Positions 1-9,579 of a stretch of 64,000 bases of DNA are shown piece by piece. Source of the stretch: Bacteroidia bacterium (lineage in GTDB: Bacteria > Bacteroidota > Bacteroidia > Chitinophagales > Chitinophagaceae). The notes below the pieces were generated by a model that worked only from the letters and a program-made list of their open reading frames with translations, ran no database searches and was not told the origin of the DNA. Numbering within the stretch: position 1 is the stretch's first letter; each line of letters starts with the position of its first letter. Position numbers and translations under genes: made by a program. Location of the stretch: NCBI GenBank assembly GCA_030427635.1, contig JAUIBA010000013.1, forward strand, positions 36,942 to 100,941, read 5' to 3'.

Positions 1-417
1 TATAGCCATTTTTACGGCGCGCTTATAGCTCACACGACCTTCAATCTGGCGGGCAATGGTTTCTCCTACGATCATTGAGTCAAGCTCAGGACGACGGATC
101 TCCATAATGTTGATCTGCACATCGTCTTTCTTAGTGAGCTTTTTAAGCTCCTCTTTGATGCGGTCAACTTCTGTGCCTCCCTTACCAATGATGATACCGG
201 GCTTGGAAGTATGAATAGTAACGATGAGCTTGCCCAATGTACGCTCTATAACAATACGGGAAATACCGCCTTTGTTGATACGTGCGCTGAGGTAGTTGCG
301 GATTTTGTGGTCTTCAACAAGTTTGTTGCCGAAGTCCTTTTTTTCGCCATACCACATTGAGTCCCATCCGCGGATGATGCCCAACCTGTTACCTATAGGA
401 TTACATTTTTGACCCAT
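1..417 (-). CDS. rpsC: 30S ribosomal protein S3 (partial, C-terminus outside window)
   Basis: This is the N-terminal 139 residues of S3, which lines the mRNA entry channel on the small subunit. It begins [15 protein letters not shown] and contains the KH-domain GxxG stretch ([10 protein letters not shown]), both typical of S3. The ATG lies at 415-417. The gene runs off the left edge, so the last third is missing only because of the window boundary. It follows rplV in the conserved S10 operon order, with a 42-base gap. No sign of damage is visible. Confidence 0.98.
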   Translation of the reverse strand, partial: MGQKCNPIGNRLGIIRGWDSMWYGEKKDFGNKLVEDHKIRNYLSARINKGGISRIVIERTLGKLIVTIHTSKPGIIIGKGGTEVDRIKEELKKLTKKDDVQINIMEIRRPELDSMIVGETIARQIEGRVSYKRAVKMAI

Positions 418-459
418 TACTTTTGTTATTAAGCTTTGATGTTTTTAGTTTCTTGCGTA

Positions 460-825
460 TTAGCTGTTAACTTCTTCTGTCTGGTTGCGGCTGTCAACAA
501 CGATAGTGATATGGTTGCTGCGCTTACGCACACGGTAAGCACGACCCTGAGGTGCAGGACGCATACGCTTCAGCATACGGCCACCATCCACAAATATTGT
601 CTTTACATAAAGGTTAGCATCAGCTATGTCCACACCTTCGTTTTTCACTCTCCAGTTAGCTATGGCGCTTACAAGCAGCTTCTCCATAGGTACTGAGTTG
701 TGCTTCGGGCTGAACTTCAGTGTGTTCAGCGCATTCTCAACATCCATACCGCGAACGAGATCAGCCAGAAGGCGCATTTTGCGGGGAGAGGTTGGTACAT
801 TCCTTAAACGGGCAACAGCTTCCAT
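460..825 (-). CDS. rplV: 50S ribosomal protein L22
   Basis: This 121-residue protein lines the peptide exit tunnel of the large subunit. It has the L22 pattern of an N-terminal [19 protein letters not shown] helix region and a C-terminal beta-hairpin segment ([20 protein letters not shown]). Its length is normal for Bacteroidota. It sits between rpsS and rpsC as expected. The upstream gap to rpsS is 154 bases, unusually wide for this operon, and I see no gene in it. The ATG lies at 823-825. Confidence 0.98.
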   Translation of the reverse strand: MEAVARLRNVPTSPRKMRLLADLVRGMDVENALNTLKFSPKHNSVPMEKLLVSAIANWRVKNEGVDIADANLYVKTIFVDGGRMLKRMRPAPQGRAYRVRKRSNHITIVVDSRNQTEEVNS

Positions 826-979
826 TTTTGTTATTTGTTATCAGGTGCGATGGCTAATACCATAGCACACCATTTTGTTATTTTTTATTTTGGCAGAAGC
901 ATTACTGACCATATTTGCCAGCTGTACTTCCTTTACTCTATTTCTTACGGCCGGCTTACTTCACCAGCACTACAGACCA

Positions 980-1246
980 TTACTTACCGCCGCTATGGCC
1001 TTTGAAGTTACGGGTAGGAGAAAACTCACCTAGTTTGTGACCTACCATATACTCGGTTACATATACCGGTATGAACTTGTTGCCATTGTGTACTGCAAAC
1101 GTATGACCTACAAACTCAGGGGTAATAGTGCTACGACGGCTCCAGGTCTTTACTACACCTTTCTTTGCCTTTCCATCGTTCATAGCATCTACCTTTTTAG
1201 TAAGGTTAGCGTCTACGTAAGGTCCTTTTCTGATTGAACGAGCCAT
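980..1246 (-). CDS. rpsS: 30S ribosomal protein S19
   Basis: This 88-residue small-subunit head protein begins [12 protein letters not shown] and carries the family core [23 protein letters not shown] segment (here [19 protein letters not shown]), followed by [13 protein letters not shown]. It pairs with S13, whose gene lies about 31 kb away in this window. Start and length agree with the family. It is the sixth gene of the S10 operon, downstream of rplB. Confidence 0.98.
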   Translation of the reverse strand: MARSIRKGPYVDANLTKKVDAMNDGKAKKGVVKTWSRRSTITPEFVGHTFAVHNGNKFIPVYVTEYMVGHKLGEFSPTRNFKGHSGGK

Positions 1247-1321
1247 GTTTACTGACTTTTATTTATATCTGCCTGCGCAGATCTTTTAGTTTAATTACTG
1301 TTGTTCTTTACTACTGCGGTA

Positions 1322-2158
1322 CTAAGCAAGCTTCTTACCGTTTCTGCGCTGAATAATCAGCTTGTTCGATGACTTGGTACGGCTACGTGTGATTTCTCCC
1401 TTAGCATACTTACCAGTGCGGCTACGTGGATGACCACCCGAAGAGCGACCTTCACCACCACCCATTGGGTGATCTACAGGGTTCATTGCTACACCACGGT
1501 TACGAGGACGGATACCTTTCCAGCGGTTACGACCAGCCTTACCCATTGACTGAAGACCATGGTCACTGTTAGAAACGATACCTACAGTAGCGATACAGGT
1601 ACTCAATACTTTACGGAGTTCACCGCTTGGCATTTTCAGTACACAATATTTTTCTTCTTTCGCATTAAGCTGGGCATAAGTACCGGCAGAGCGTGCCATT
1701 GCACCACCACGGCCAGGCTGCAGCTCTATGTTATGTACCACAGTACCAAGAGGCATATTCTTAAGTGGCAGTGCATTACCTACTTCAGGAGCTACAGTGC
1801 TGCCGCTGATAACAGTAGCACCTACTTCCAGACCCTGAGGGGCAATGATATAACGCTTTTCACCGTCAGCGTAAGCCAGCAGTGCTATAAAAGCAGTACG
1901 GTTTGGATCGTATTCAATGCTCTTTACAGTAGCCTTGATATCATTCTTGTTACGCTTGAAGTCAATGATACGGTATTTGGTCTTGTTACCACCACCAATA
2001 TAGCGCATAGAACGACGGCCCTGAACGTTACGGCCACCGGTACCGGGTTTTGCCTCCAGAAGGCTCTTCTCAGGTACGTTGGTAGTAACCTCAGCATAAG
2101 CGTTACCTATCCTCCAGCGGGTACCGGCAGTTACCGGTTTGTATTTACGTAATGCCAT
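1322..2158 (-). CDS. rplB: 50S ribosomal protein L2
   Basis: This 278-residue protein is part of the peptidyl-transferase environment and binds 23S rRNA. The N-terminal OB-like part ([16 protein letters not shown]), the central [15 protein letters not shown] segment and the C-terminal catalytic-region motif ([19 protein letters not shown]), including the invariant histidine, are all present. Its length is full. Genes rplW upstream and rpsS downstream follow the standard order. Confidence 0.98.
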   Translation of the reverse strand: MALRKYKPVTAGTRWRIGNAYAEVTTNVPEKSLLEAKPGTGGRNVQGRRSMRYIGGGNKTKYRIIDFKRNKNDIKATVKSIEYDPNRTAFIALLAYADGEKRYIIAPQGLEVGATVISGSTVAPEVGNALPLKNMPLGTVVHNIELQPGRGGAMARSAGTYAQLNAKEEKYCVLKMPSGELRKVLSTCIATVGIVSNSDHGLQSMGKAGRNRWKGIRPRNRGVAMNPVDHPMGGGEGRSSGGHPRSRTGKYAKGEITRSRTKSSNKLIIQRRNGKKLA

Positions 2159-2227
2159 TTTATCTTTTATTAGCGATGAATGACCAGGAGATCAATCATC
2201 TTTTATGTTTTACTTTTCCTTGTCTTA

Positions 2228-2527
2228 TTAATTACCGGCAAAGAAGTCTATTGAGTCTCCTTCAGCAAGTGTTACTACTGCTTTTTTATAAGAAGGCTTA
2301 CGGCCTGTGAGCAAACCAGCCTTTGTAAAGCGCGATTTGTTCTTGGCAGGAACCACTATTGTGTTTACGTCAGATACACGCACACCATAGAAGCTTTCCA
2401 CCGCTTTCTTAATCTCCAGCTTGTTGGCCTGGTTGCCTACCACGAAGGTGTAGCGACCGTTGCGCTCCATCTGGCCGTTTACTTTTTCGGTTATCACCGG
2501 TCTTACCAGTACTTCTGATAGTTTCAT
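2228..2527 (-). CDS. rplW: 50S ribosomal protein L23
   Basis: This 99-residue protein sits at the tunnel exit, where trigger factor and SRP dock. The family signature is visible: VLVRPVITEK near the N-terminus, then NKLEIKKAVESFYGVRV and VNTIVVPAK. It lies between rplD and rplB as in other S10 operons. The start ATG is at 2525-2527. Confidence 0.97.
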   Translation of the reverse strand: MKLSEVLVRPVITEKVNGQMERNGRYTFVVGNQANKLEIKKAVESFYGVRVSDVNTIVVPAKNKSRFTKAGLLTGRKPSYKKAVVTLAEGDSIDFFAGN

Positions 2528-2618
2528 TTTTCTATTTGTTGCCCGGCGCCTACCAGTGTAGTCACCAGATATTACTTATTTCTTTTAGCATCCGGCATGG
2601 CGGGCATGCCGGTAGTTA

Positions 2619-3257
2619 TTATGCTGCAGCCTCTTCAGTAGCTTCAGTGAACAGACGTGCTGCCGATTCAGTGAAGATGAGCATGTTTGCATTAGTGATA
2701 TCATAAGTATTGATATCGCTCAGCGCTACAGTATGGTTTGATGCCAGGTTGCGGCCACTCAGGTACACATTCTGGTTGTATTCAGAAAGTATTACCATTG
2801 TTTTACGCGCATCGCCACGTAGTACATCCAGCATAGCTGCAAAGTCTTTAGTCTTTGGTGTAGCTACCTGCAGGTCTTCTACTACAACTATCTTGTTCTC
2901 ACGAGCTTTGTGAGACAGGGCAGACATTTTTGCAAGATTCTTTACCTGACGGTTCAGCTTAAAGCTGTAGCTGTGAGGTTTAGGACCAAACATTGTACCA
3001 CCACCCTTATATAAGGGGTTGCGGATGTTACCCTTACGTGAGCCACCAGTACCTTTCTGCTTGTGCAGTTTCTTGGAAGAACCCTGTACTTCTGAGCGGC
3101 CTTTGGTCTTGTGTGTACCTTGGCGCTGTGCAGCCATATACTGCTTTACTGCAAGGTAAATACAGTGGTCGTTTGGCTCAATACCGAAAATATCTTCAGG
3201 AAGTTCTACCGAACGGCCTGTTTTTTCGCCTTTAATATTTAATACGTCAACTGTCAT
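2619..3257 (-). CDS. rplD: 50S ribosomal protein L4
   Basis: This 212-residue protein has its extended loop near the exit-tunnel constriction. The loop signature (KLHKQKGTGGSRKGNIRNP, then GGGTMFGPKPHSYSFKLN) is present. In other bacteria L4 can act as an autogenous regulator of the S10 operon; nothing here shows that directly. It lies only 8 bases downstream of rplC, the tightest junction in this operon, which suggests coupled translation of the two. Confidence 0.97.
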   Translation of the reverse strand: MTVDVLNIKGEKTGRSVELPEDIFGIEPNDHCIYLAVKQYMAAQRQGTHKTKGRSEVQGSSKKLHKQKGTGGSRKGNIRNPLYKGGGTMFGPKPHSYSFKLNRQVKNLAKMSALSHKARENKIVVVEDLQVATPKTKDFAAMLDVLRGDARKTMVILSEYNQNVYLSGRNLASNHTVALSDINTYDITNANMLIFTESAARLFTEATEEAAA

Positions 3258-3265
3258 GACTGAAC

Positions 3266-3883
3266 TTAATTCTGGATTAAAACAATAGAACCGTTATGTC
3301 CCGGTACGGAACCGCTGATCAAAATGTAATTCTTATCAGGGAAAACTTTCATTATGCGCAGTGCCTTTACCTTCACGCGCTCGTTACCCATACGGCCTGC
3401 CATGCGCATACCTTTGAATACGCGGCTGGGGTATGACGAACCACCTACAGAACCTGGAGCGCGCTGACGATCGTGCTGACCGTGCGTAGCTTCGCCCACA
3501 CCGCTGAAGCCGTGACGTTTTACAACACCCTGGAAACCTTTACCTTTGGAAGTGCCTATAACACTTACCTTCTCTCCTTCAGTAAATATTTCGCAGGTGA
3601 TGTTTTCACCAACATTTTTATCTATGGAACAATTACGAATTTCCTTTACAACACCTTTGGGAGTGGTGTTAGCCTTCGCGAAGTGATTGATGAGCGCGTT
3701 AGGCGTATTTTTTGCTTTTGCTTCGCCGTAAGCGATTTGCAGAGCATTATAACCGTCGGTATCCACGGTCTTCTTCTGAGTAACCACACAGGGACCAGCT
3801 TCGATGATGGTGCAGGCAGTCTGCTTACCATTCGGCTCAAACACACTGGTCATACCGATTTTTTTACCAATAATACCTTTCAT
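3266..3883 (-). CDS. rplC: 50S ribosomal protein L3
   Basis: This 205-residue protein begins MKGIIGKKIGMTSVFEPNG, the hallmark N-terminus of bacterial L3. It has the loop motif GFQGVVKRHGFSG followed by ATHGQHDRQRAPGSVG that reaches toward the peptidyl-transferase centre. It is full length. It follows rpsJ after 118 bases and precedes rplD. Confidence 0.98.
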   Translation of the reverse strand: MKGIIGKKIGMTSVFEPNGKQTACTIIEAGPCVVTQKKTVDTDGYNALQIAYGEAKAKNTPNALINHFAKANTTPKGVVKEIRNCSIDKNVGENITCEIFTEGEKVSVIGTSKGKGFQGVVKRHGFSGVGEATHGQHDRQRAPGSVGGSSYPSRVFKGMRMAGRMGNERVKVKALRIMKVFPDKNYILISGSVPGHNGSIVLIQN

Positions 3884-4001
3884 TATTATGTATTTTTACT
3901 GAGCGCCCGGTTCCTTTTGTTGTGTGGTCCGGGATCAGTTGTTTTTCAATTTTTTAAAGAACTGGTCTTTATCTGCTCCCCATTACGGGAGCGCTTTTCT
4001 T

Positions 4002-4307
4002 TTACGCCTTAATCTCTACTTCCACGCCGCTTGGCAAATCGAGCTTAGAAAGTGCATCGACAGTACGCGAAGAAGAAGTGTAGATATCCAGCAGGCGCTT
4101 ATGCGTGCACAGCTGAAATTGCTCACGTGCTTTTTTGTTTACGTGCGGTGAGCGCAGTACTGTAAAGATCTTCTTCTCTGTGGGCAAAGGAATAGGGCCT
4201 GTAACCACTGCTCCTGTGTTGCGCACCGTCTTAACGATTTTATCTGCCGATTTATCAACCAGATTATGGTCGTAAGATTTTAGCTTTATTCTGATACGCT
4301 GTGACAT
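4002..4307 (-). CDS. rpsJ: 30S ribosomal protein S10
   Basis: This 101-residue protein is the first gene of the S10 operon and also the NusE partner in antitermination. I chose the ATG at 4305-4307 because the protein then begins [14 protein letters not shown], the family start; the frame is open 23 codons further upstream but that stretch is unlike S10. The motif [16 protein letters not shown] and the Bacteroidota-type ending SGVEVEIKA are present. A promoter with a good -7 box lies about 40 bases upstream. The usual upstream str genes (rpsL, rpsG, fusA) are absent; a divergent secreted-protein gene takes their place. Confidence 0.97.
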   Translation of the reverse strand: MSQRIRIKLKSYDHNLVDKSADKIVKTVRNTGAVVTGPIPLPTEKKIFTVLRSPHVNKKAREQFQLCTHKRLLDIYTSSSRTVDALSKLDLPSGVEVEIKA

Positions 4308-4347
4308 ACTTATAAATATCTTCTTCCCTTTAAAAAATTTGGGACTG

Positions 4348-4376
4348 CAAAGGTAAGCAACATTTTCATTTGGCAA
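4348..4376 (-). promoter_or_regulatory. Promoter of the S10 operon
   Basis: On the minus strand TACCTTTG (4348-4355) matches the Bacteroidota -7 box TAnnTTTG, with TTG (4374-4376) 18 bases upstream as the -33 element. The bases TACCTTTGCAGTCC are identical to those before infA, suggesting shared control of the two ribosomal blocks. Confidence 0.7.
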
Positions 4377-4587
4377 AATATTTTTGAAGGTTTTTTAAAA
4401 ATCAATCTGCCTGCCATAGTGCAACCATGCCTTTCCGCCTGCTCCTGAGCCACATAAACCTACCCGGTATCGGGTATAATACCATTGAAGTAATAACTGC
4501 CTGTACTAAATTCCAGCCCGACAATACAAAAAACATACTATATTTATCAGCTGAAATTAATCCTCATAACCGCAAAATTACCTGATT

Positions 4588-6015
4588 TTGAAACATATAC
4601 TACGCACTCTGCTCGGGAGTTTCGTATTGGCAACCACTTGTGGCACGGCTAGTGCACAATACATTTATCACATAGCAGGGAAAATGGGTGTAGGGCATAC
4701 CGGAGACAGCGCTTATGCCCGGTTTGCAGGCTTCCGCTGCCCCATTGACGTATGCAAAGACCAGAGCGATAATCTCTATATTGCTGATGGTGGCCCGTTT
4801 GCCTATGAAAATGATGCCTGCATTAGAAAGGTAGATGCTGCTACAGGTTACATATACACAATTGCCGGCCTCATAGATAGTGCAGAAACACCGGCTAATA
4901 TGGCCGACAGTATTCCCTCAGTAAATGCTAAACTCAAAGGAATTGCCGCCATTTGTATAGACAAAGAAGGCGACCTCCTCATTGCTGATGGATATAGCGC
5001 CATCCGTAAAATTGACGTCTCTACAGGTAAAATCTTCACCATTGCAGGTACTGTAGGGGTAAAAGGATACTCAGGCGACAATGATTCCGCCTACAAAGCC
5101 TTGTTTGATGCTCCTTTTGATATAGCAGTAGATAATTCTAACAACATTTATGTTGCCGACCTGGGTAATAATGTAGTACGCCGCATCAATGCTGTAAACT
5201 CGGTTGTTACCACCATCGCCGGCAGGCCTAACACGTTTGGCCTGTCAGGAGACGGCGGACTGGCTATTAATGCCAAACTCGACCAGCCACGTGGGGTTTA
5301 TGCCGATGGCTCAGGTAATGTATACATTGCCGACTATAACAATCACCGTATTCGCCGTGTAAGCAACACAGGTATCATATATACGGTAGCTGGCAGCAGC
5401 ATCGGTTTCGGAGGTGATGGAGACCTTGCTGTTAATGCAAAATTAAATCAGCCGGCACGCATTACTATGGATGCCTCCGGCGACATGTATATTTCAGATG
5501 CGGCCAATCAGCGCATCCGTAAGGTTGCTGCATCTACCGGCGTTATCAGCACCTATGCTGGTAATGGTGAGCATTTTACAGGCTCAGACATGACAGGCGA
5601 TGGCGGACTGGCTACATCTGCTGCTATTGCCCCATATGGTCTTGCATTGGATAAGTGTGGCAATCTGTATATGGGTAGTGTCGTAAACAACATCCGCGTA
5701 GTCACAATTAATAAGTTTAAAGGCTGGGAGTTATGCGACTTCACTACCGGCACACAGGAAACAGGCCTTGTAAACAGCTCTGACCTTCTGATATATCCCA
5801 ACCCCACCCCCGGAGCATTTTCAGTAAATATCCTTACAAATACTACCGCACCAATGGCGTTGACAGTAACCGATGTTACAGGTCATGAAATAATCAGAAT
5901 GCATACCAGCACAAACAGTAAAACTGACGTAAACCTTCATGTTGCGCCGGGACTGTATTTTGTTACTGCAGTAGCAGATGGAAGAAAATACACAAAAAAG
6001 GTCTTTATCCAATAA
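4588..6015 (+). CDS. Secreted NHL-repeat protein with T9SS C-terminal sorting domain
   Basis: This 475-residue protein has a signal peptide (residues 1-23, ending GTASA before Gln). About five NHL-type beta-propeller blades follow (roughly residues 40-370), each with the pattern GNxYIADxxNxRIRKV...ISTYAG. The last 75 residues start at LLIYPNPTPGAF and end KKVFIQ, the form of a type A T9SS sorting domain that is cleaved on export. The protein is thus predicted to reach the cell surface or medium through the Por pathway. NHL propellers bind diverse ligands, so substrate and role are unknown. It stands alone, divergent from rpsJ, and is followed by a strong terminator. Confidence 0.85.
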   Translation: MKHILRTLLGSFVLATTCGTASAQYIYHIAGKMGVGHTGDSAYARFAGFRCPIDVCKDQSDNLYIADGGPFAYENDACIRKVDAATGYIYTIAGLIDSAETPANMADSIPSVNAKLKGIAAICIDKEGDLLIADGYSAIRKIDVSTGKIFTIAGTVGVKGYSGDNDSAYKALFDAPFDIAVDNSNNIYVADLGNNVVRRINAVNSVVTTIAGRPNTFGLSGDGGLAINAKLDQPRGVYADGSGNVYIADYNNHRIRRVSNTGIIYTVAGSSIGFGGDGDLAVNAKLNQPARITMDASGDMYISDAANQRIRKVAASTGVISTYAGNGEHFTGSDMTGDGGLATSAAIAPYGLALDKCGNLYMGSVVNNIRVVTINKFKGWELCDFTTGTQETGLVNSSDLLIYPNPTPGAFSVNILTNTTAPMALTVTDVTGHEIIRMHTSTNSKTDVNLHVAPGLYFVTAVADGRKYTKKVFIQ

Positions 6016-6079
6016 GCCCTATTACATAATCCGCAGGTTATAACTGATGTTACACAGGCAATACCCAATATTTCATAGG

Positions 6080-6118
6080 AATACAAAAATGGCAGCCGAG
6101 GGCTGCCATTTTTGTATT
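6080..6118. terminator. Strong bidirectional terminator
   Basis: A perfect 18-base stem closes a GAG loop, with A-rich and T-rich arms at the outer ends. It lies between the convergent NHL-repeat gene (+) and the GT-C-like gene (-) and can serve both. Confidence 0.88.
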
Positions 6119-6207
6119 CGTTAAATTGCTGAAAGAGGTAAATAAAATACTCCTCCCACTTACAAAATAAACATCTGCATTAGAAATGATTCGAAAAAGC
6201 TATTCTG

Positions 6208-7536
6208 CTATACGCTACTCCGCCTGGAAAAAAACTTAAAGTCAGGAAAAAAATAGCGGAACAATACCGCACCTGAAATGAGAGTAAGAGGCTGTAGGAT
6301 AAATACAAACCTATCTCCCTGCCATGCAGACACACCCGACGTAATAAGTATGTACGAAGAAAGTATATTCAGAAACACCACAAAAACAGAATTCTTTTGT
6401 TTTCTAAACTCCTTTTTAAATAAAAAGAGCATTCCGGTTACTGCAATCGAGATAATACATAGAAGATTCAACACTTTATCCTGACGCCGTATGAAACCCG
6501 ATAAAAATGAACGTACGGGCTCAAACAGATTACTTTTTCTGTGATTAACGAGATGATCTATGTCCGGATTTCCAACATTGCAGTTATGGCGCAGGTTTTG
6601 ATAAAATACTGAAATAATATTATCCCTGTTAGATACAAGACCTCTCTTTAACTCAGACTTATAGTATTCATCAGCTTTTTTCACCTTCTCCGGCTCTTGT
6701 TTTAAACCATCAATGAGCATTTTTATTTTTTCATTTCTACCCACATAAAAACTGTCAGGTGAGTATTTATCTCTAAATAAATGATACTCAGCAGGCATTA
6801 CCAGATAATGATAGATGGTATAGTTCTGAATAAAGGAAAGTGTATACACATCATACTTCCTATGCATATTTGCCTGCTGTAAGCCAATGGTGAAGCAATA
6901 AGCAATAATGGGTATCAGTATATTACGAAACTTCTTTGTTCTGATAAAGTAAACAATACAAAAAAGTGACGCCAGAATAACCAGATAATAAGTTACAGGA
7001 CGAACAACTGCCGAAAATGATAGTAGTGATATGAATAAGAAAATATTCCTATCCCTTTTAAAATGGATAAATTGTAACAGGTTCCATGATGCCAGCAACA
7101 TTATTGTCAGAAAAAAGGTTTCTGTCATCACCAGATAGCTGCCCAGAATATGGGTAATACACAGCACAAATGCAATGCCAATGATTAGTGCTCCCTTTGC
7201 TCCAATGAAACTTTTCGCTATCACATATACCAGCCATACTGATGATAGCCAGAAGAGAAAATTCAATGCTACAGCAAAATTTACGATTGCAGTATCCGCA
7301 GATATTCCCAGCAGATAAGGTAACCCTACTATCAGTGGATATCCGAAAGTACGTATATGATGGGCAGAAAAACCATATTCATATAAGTACTTTGCCGCCT
7401 GTCGGTAAGACATAGCATCTGGAAGACGAAGAGCAGAATTCTGGTAGTTTTCCGGTAGCTGTAATATATACGACAGTAAAATATGAACAAACAACGATAC
7501 ACACAACAGTACTAACAGCGCCTTCTTATTGCTCAT
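6208..7536 (-). CDS. Polytopic membrane protein, GT-C (GT39/ArnT-like) glycosyltransferase candidate
   Basis: This 442-residue integral membrane protein has about ten hydrophobic segments. An acidic loop follows the first helix (residues 32-45, LRLPDAMSYRQAAKYL), then an HHIRTFGYPLIVGLPYLLG stretch. That layout (TM1, acidic luminal loop, aromatic-rich segment before TM2) is seen in lipid-linked sugar transferases of the GT-C class such as PMT/ArnT-like proteins. The match is by architecture only, and I cannot assign donor or acceptor. It is a lone gene flanked by a convergent secreted-protein gene and a tandem secreted hypothetical. It is noticeably AT-rich compared with its neighbours. Confidence 0.55.
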   Translation of the reverse strand: MSNKKALLVLLCVSLFVHILLSYILQLPENYQNSALRLPDAMSYRQAAKYLYEYGFSAHHIRTFGYPLIVGLPYLLGISADTAIVNFAVALNFLFWLSSVWLVYVIAKSFIGAKGALIIGIAFVLCITHILGSYLVMTETFFLTIMLLASWNLLQFIHFKRDRNIFLFISLLSFSAVVRPVTYYLVILASLFCIVYFIRTKKFRNILIPIIAYCFTIGLQQANMHRKYDVYTLSFIQNYTIYHYLVMPAEYHLFRDKYSPDSFYVGRNEKIKMLIDGLKQEPEKVKKADEYYKSELKRGLVSNRDNIISVFYQNLRHNCNVGNPDIDHLVNHRKSNLFEPVRSFLSGFIRRQDKVLNLLCIISIAVTGMLFLFKKEFRKQKNSVFVVFLNILSSYILITSGVSAWQGDRFVFILQPLTLISGAVLFRYFFPDFKFFSRRSSV

Positions 7537-7665
7537 ACAAATTCACCTCTTTTATCAATATCTGCCAATAACTAACATGACAGATAGAATTAAAAAAATA
7601 ATATACGTATGTATGAAGAGGGAAATAAAAAAAGAAAAAACGCGTTCAAATCAGAAGCAACACCA

Positions 7666-8136
7666 CTATGGGGTAATAGCGTATGTTATATTACACTTCT
7701 CATTTTCATCAGTACGTATCAGCGTCAGGTGATGTGCCTCTACCATAGGTATGATATAACGAGCTATTGTACCTTTTTTTGCTTTCTGTAGTGTAAGTAT
7801 CACATTACCTACATCATCGTTGTTGATAGTATACGTCCCGGTTTCACGGGGATTATCACGCAGGTCACGGTATGTACGCACATATGTGCCATAATTGATG
7901 TTGTTACTATTACTCACTGTCAGTTCCAGAGTAGAGAACCAATGAATATAGTGTGCCTCTGAACCAATCTGATCAGGACATTTCATTCCTACAAAATACC
8001 ATGTTTTATCAAATAGTTCGTTGCGGTTAATGGGGTCTGTAGTACTTGGAGGAAAAGGTGGCTTCTGTGCCATAGCAGCTACAGGCAACGCCATAAGGCA
8101 TGTCAGTAAGATGTTTTTGACCATATTCTTTATCAT
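7666..8136 (-). CDS. Secreted hypothetical protein
   Basis: Starting at the ATG at 8134-8136 gives a 156-residue protein with a clear signal peptide (MIKNMVKNILLTCLMALPVAAMAQ). A second ATG four codons later is equally usable; the frame stays open further upstream but without a credible signal sequence. The mature part begins with a proline-rich stretch (KPPFPPSTTDP), then NELFDKTWYFVGMKC and several beta-like segments ending NITYAITP. It resembles small lipocalin-like secreted proteins in size, but no motif proves that. No function is assigned. Confidence 0.6.
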   Translation of the reverse strand: MIKNMVKNILLTCLMALPVAAMAQKPPFPPSTTDPINRNELFDKTWYFVGMKCPDQIGSEAHYIHWFSTLELTVSNSNNINYGTYVRTYRDLRDNPRETGTYTINNDDVGNVILTLQKAKKGTIARYIIPMVEAHHLTLIRTDENEKCNITYAITP

Positions 8137-8315
8137 ACAGATAATGTTTCTTCGGAGTAAAAGTAATAAAACCTTGTTTGAAAATCCTAATAGTGAGGCG
8201 TAAAATAAACAAAGAAGCTGAATATGCATACCTATTGCCGGAAAAAAATAAACATAGCATAGCAAATACCTGACTCTGATTGACGTTGTCTTCGTTCCTC
8301 TTCTGATTTTTCAGT

Positions 8316-8323
8316 TACATTTG
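8316..8323 (+). promoter_or_regulatory. Candidate -7 box before the PaaE-type reductase
   Basis: TACATTTG matches TAnnTTTG and lies 10 bases before the ATG at 8334, so any leader would be only a few bases long. No clear TTG -33 element was found at the expected distance. Confidence 0.45.
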
Positions 8324-8333
8324 CGCCTCTATT

Positions 8334-9422
8334 ATGTCAGCACTGAAATTTCATCCGCTTACGGTAAAGGAGGTTCGTTCAGAGACCGCCGATTGCGTAT
8401 CTGTTTCATTTAACATCCCGGCAGCACTGAGCGAAACATTCCGGTTTGAGCCAGGTCAATACCTCACCTTCAGAACCACTCTTAATGGCACAGAAGTACG
8501 CCGTTCCTACTCTATATGTTCTGTCCCACACGAAGGGGAACTAAGAGTTGCTGTTAAAAAGGTGGAAAATGGGAAATTTTCTACCTGGGCCAATGAACAG
8601 CTAAAAAAAGGCGACACACTGGATGTAATGCCCCCTCTCGGCAACTTTACACCAAAAAACAGGAATAAAGGCCCTCAGAATTACATGGCATTCGTGGCTG
8701 GTTCCGGCATTACTCCGGTATTAAGCATCATGAAGACGGTGCTGGAGCAGGACCCGGAAAGCACCTTCACACTTATATATGGCAACCGTAGCCGTAACAG
8801 TATAATTTTCCGGGAAGAAATAGAAGGACTGAAAAACAAGTACATGCTACGGTTGAAGCTGTATCATGTACTGAGCCGCGAATACATGGATATTCCCCTG
8901 TTCAGTGGCAGACTCGGTGCCGGCAAATGTGCCGAGTTCTGTGAAAAAATTATTGACCTTTCTACCATAGACGAATGCTTCATTTGCGGTCCTGAAGAAA
9001 TGATACTTTCTGTACGACAGCAACTCATAGAAATGGGAATGCCTACGGCTAAAATCCATATAGAACTATTCACCTCCCCCGACCAGCCTAAAGCCGCCCA
9101 TGAAACATGGGTCTCAGCACATGGTGAGGATTCCGGGCCCCGCAGCAAAGTCAGCATCACACTCGATGGTGCCACATTTGATATGGAAGTAGGCTTTAAC
9201 GGAGAAACCATACTGGATGCAGCGCTCAAGGCCGGTGCCGACCTCCCTTATGCCTGCAAAGGCGGTGTATGCTGCACATGCAGAGCAAAAGTGACAGAAG
9301 GAGAAGTGGAAATGGAAGTAAATTATGCATTGGAACATGATGAGATAGAGAAAGGATATGTACTCACCTGTCAGGCTCACCCACGCACAGAAAGGGTAAT
9401 GATTGACTTCGATGCACGATAA
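8334..9422 (+). CDS. paaE: PaaE-type ferredoxin-NADP reductase (phenylacetyl-CoA epoxidase reductase subunit)
   Basis: This 362-residue flavoprotein passes electrons from NAD(P)H via FAD to a plant-type 2Fe-2S centre. The FAD-binding motif RRSYSICS lies near residue 62, the nucleotide-binding motif VAGSGITPVLSIM near residue 122, and the C-terminal ferredoxin domain has cysteines 308, 313, 316 and 346 (CKGGVCCTC then LTC). This domain order is that of PaaE, the reductase for the PaaABC epoxidase. paaABC lie 15 kb away in the same window, so the pairing is plausible but not proven. It could also be a reductase of another diiron or Rieske oxygenase. It is transcribed alone. Confidence 0.82.
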   Translation: MSALKFHPLTVKEVRSETADCVSVSFNIPAALSETFRFEPGQYLTFRTTLNGTEVRRSYSICSVPHEGELRVAVKKVENGKFSTWANEQLKKGDTLDVMPPLGNFTPKNRNKGPQNYMAFVAGSGITPVLSIMKTVLEQDPESTFTLIYGNRSRNSIIFREEIEGLKNKYMLRLKLYHVLSREYMDIPLFSGRLGAGKCAEFCEKIIDLSTIDECFICGPEEMILSVRQQLIEMGMPTAKIHIELFTSPDQPKAAHETWVSAHGEDSGPRSKVSITLDGATFDMEVGFNGETILDAALKAGADLPYACKGGVCCTCRAKVTEGEVEMEVNYALEHDEIEKGYVLTCQAHPRTERVMIDFDAR

Positions 9423-9539
9423 AACCTGAAGAAATAATACCACGGATAGGCTCTTAAACCATATTCACTGCGACTTTCGCCCGATTTATATAGGCAAAAA
9501 GAAAATTTGCAAAAGTTATGGTTTTTTGAAAATGGCGAT

Positions 9540-9547
9540 TATATTTG
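9540..9547 (+). promoter_or_regulatory. Candidate -7 box before the 239-residue barrel protein
   Basis: TATATTTG matches TAnnTTTG and lies 32 bases before the ATG at 9580. A -33 TTG at ideal spacing is not visible. Confidence 0.45.
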
Positions 9548-9579
9548 CATGAATAATTCACAAAACACACTTCAGAAAT

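Noticed and set aside
1559..2152. 197-codon plus-strand frame opposite rplB
   Set aside because: rplB is certain from its motifs; the opposite frame has no signature.
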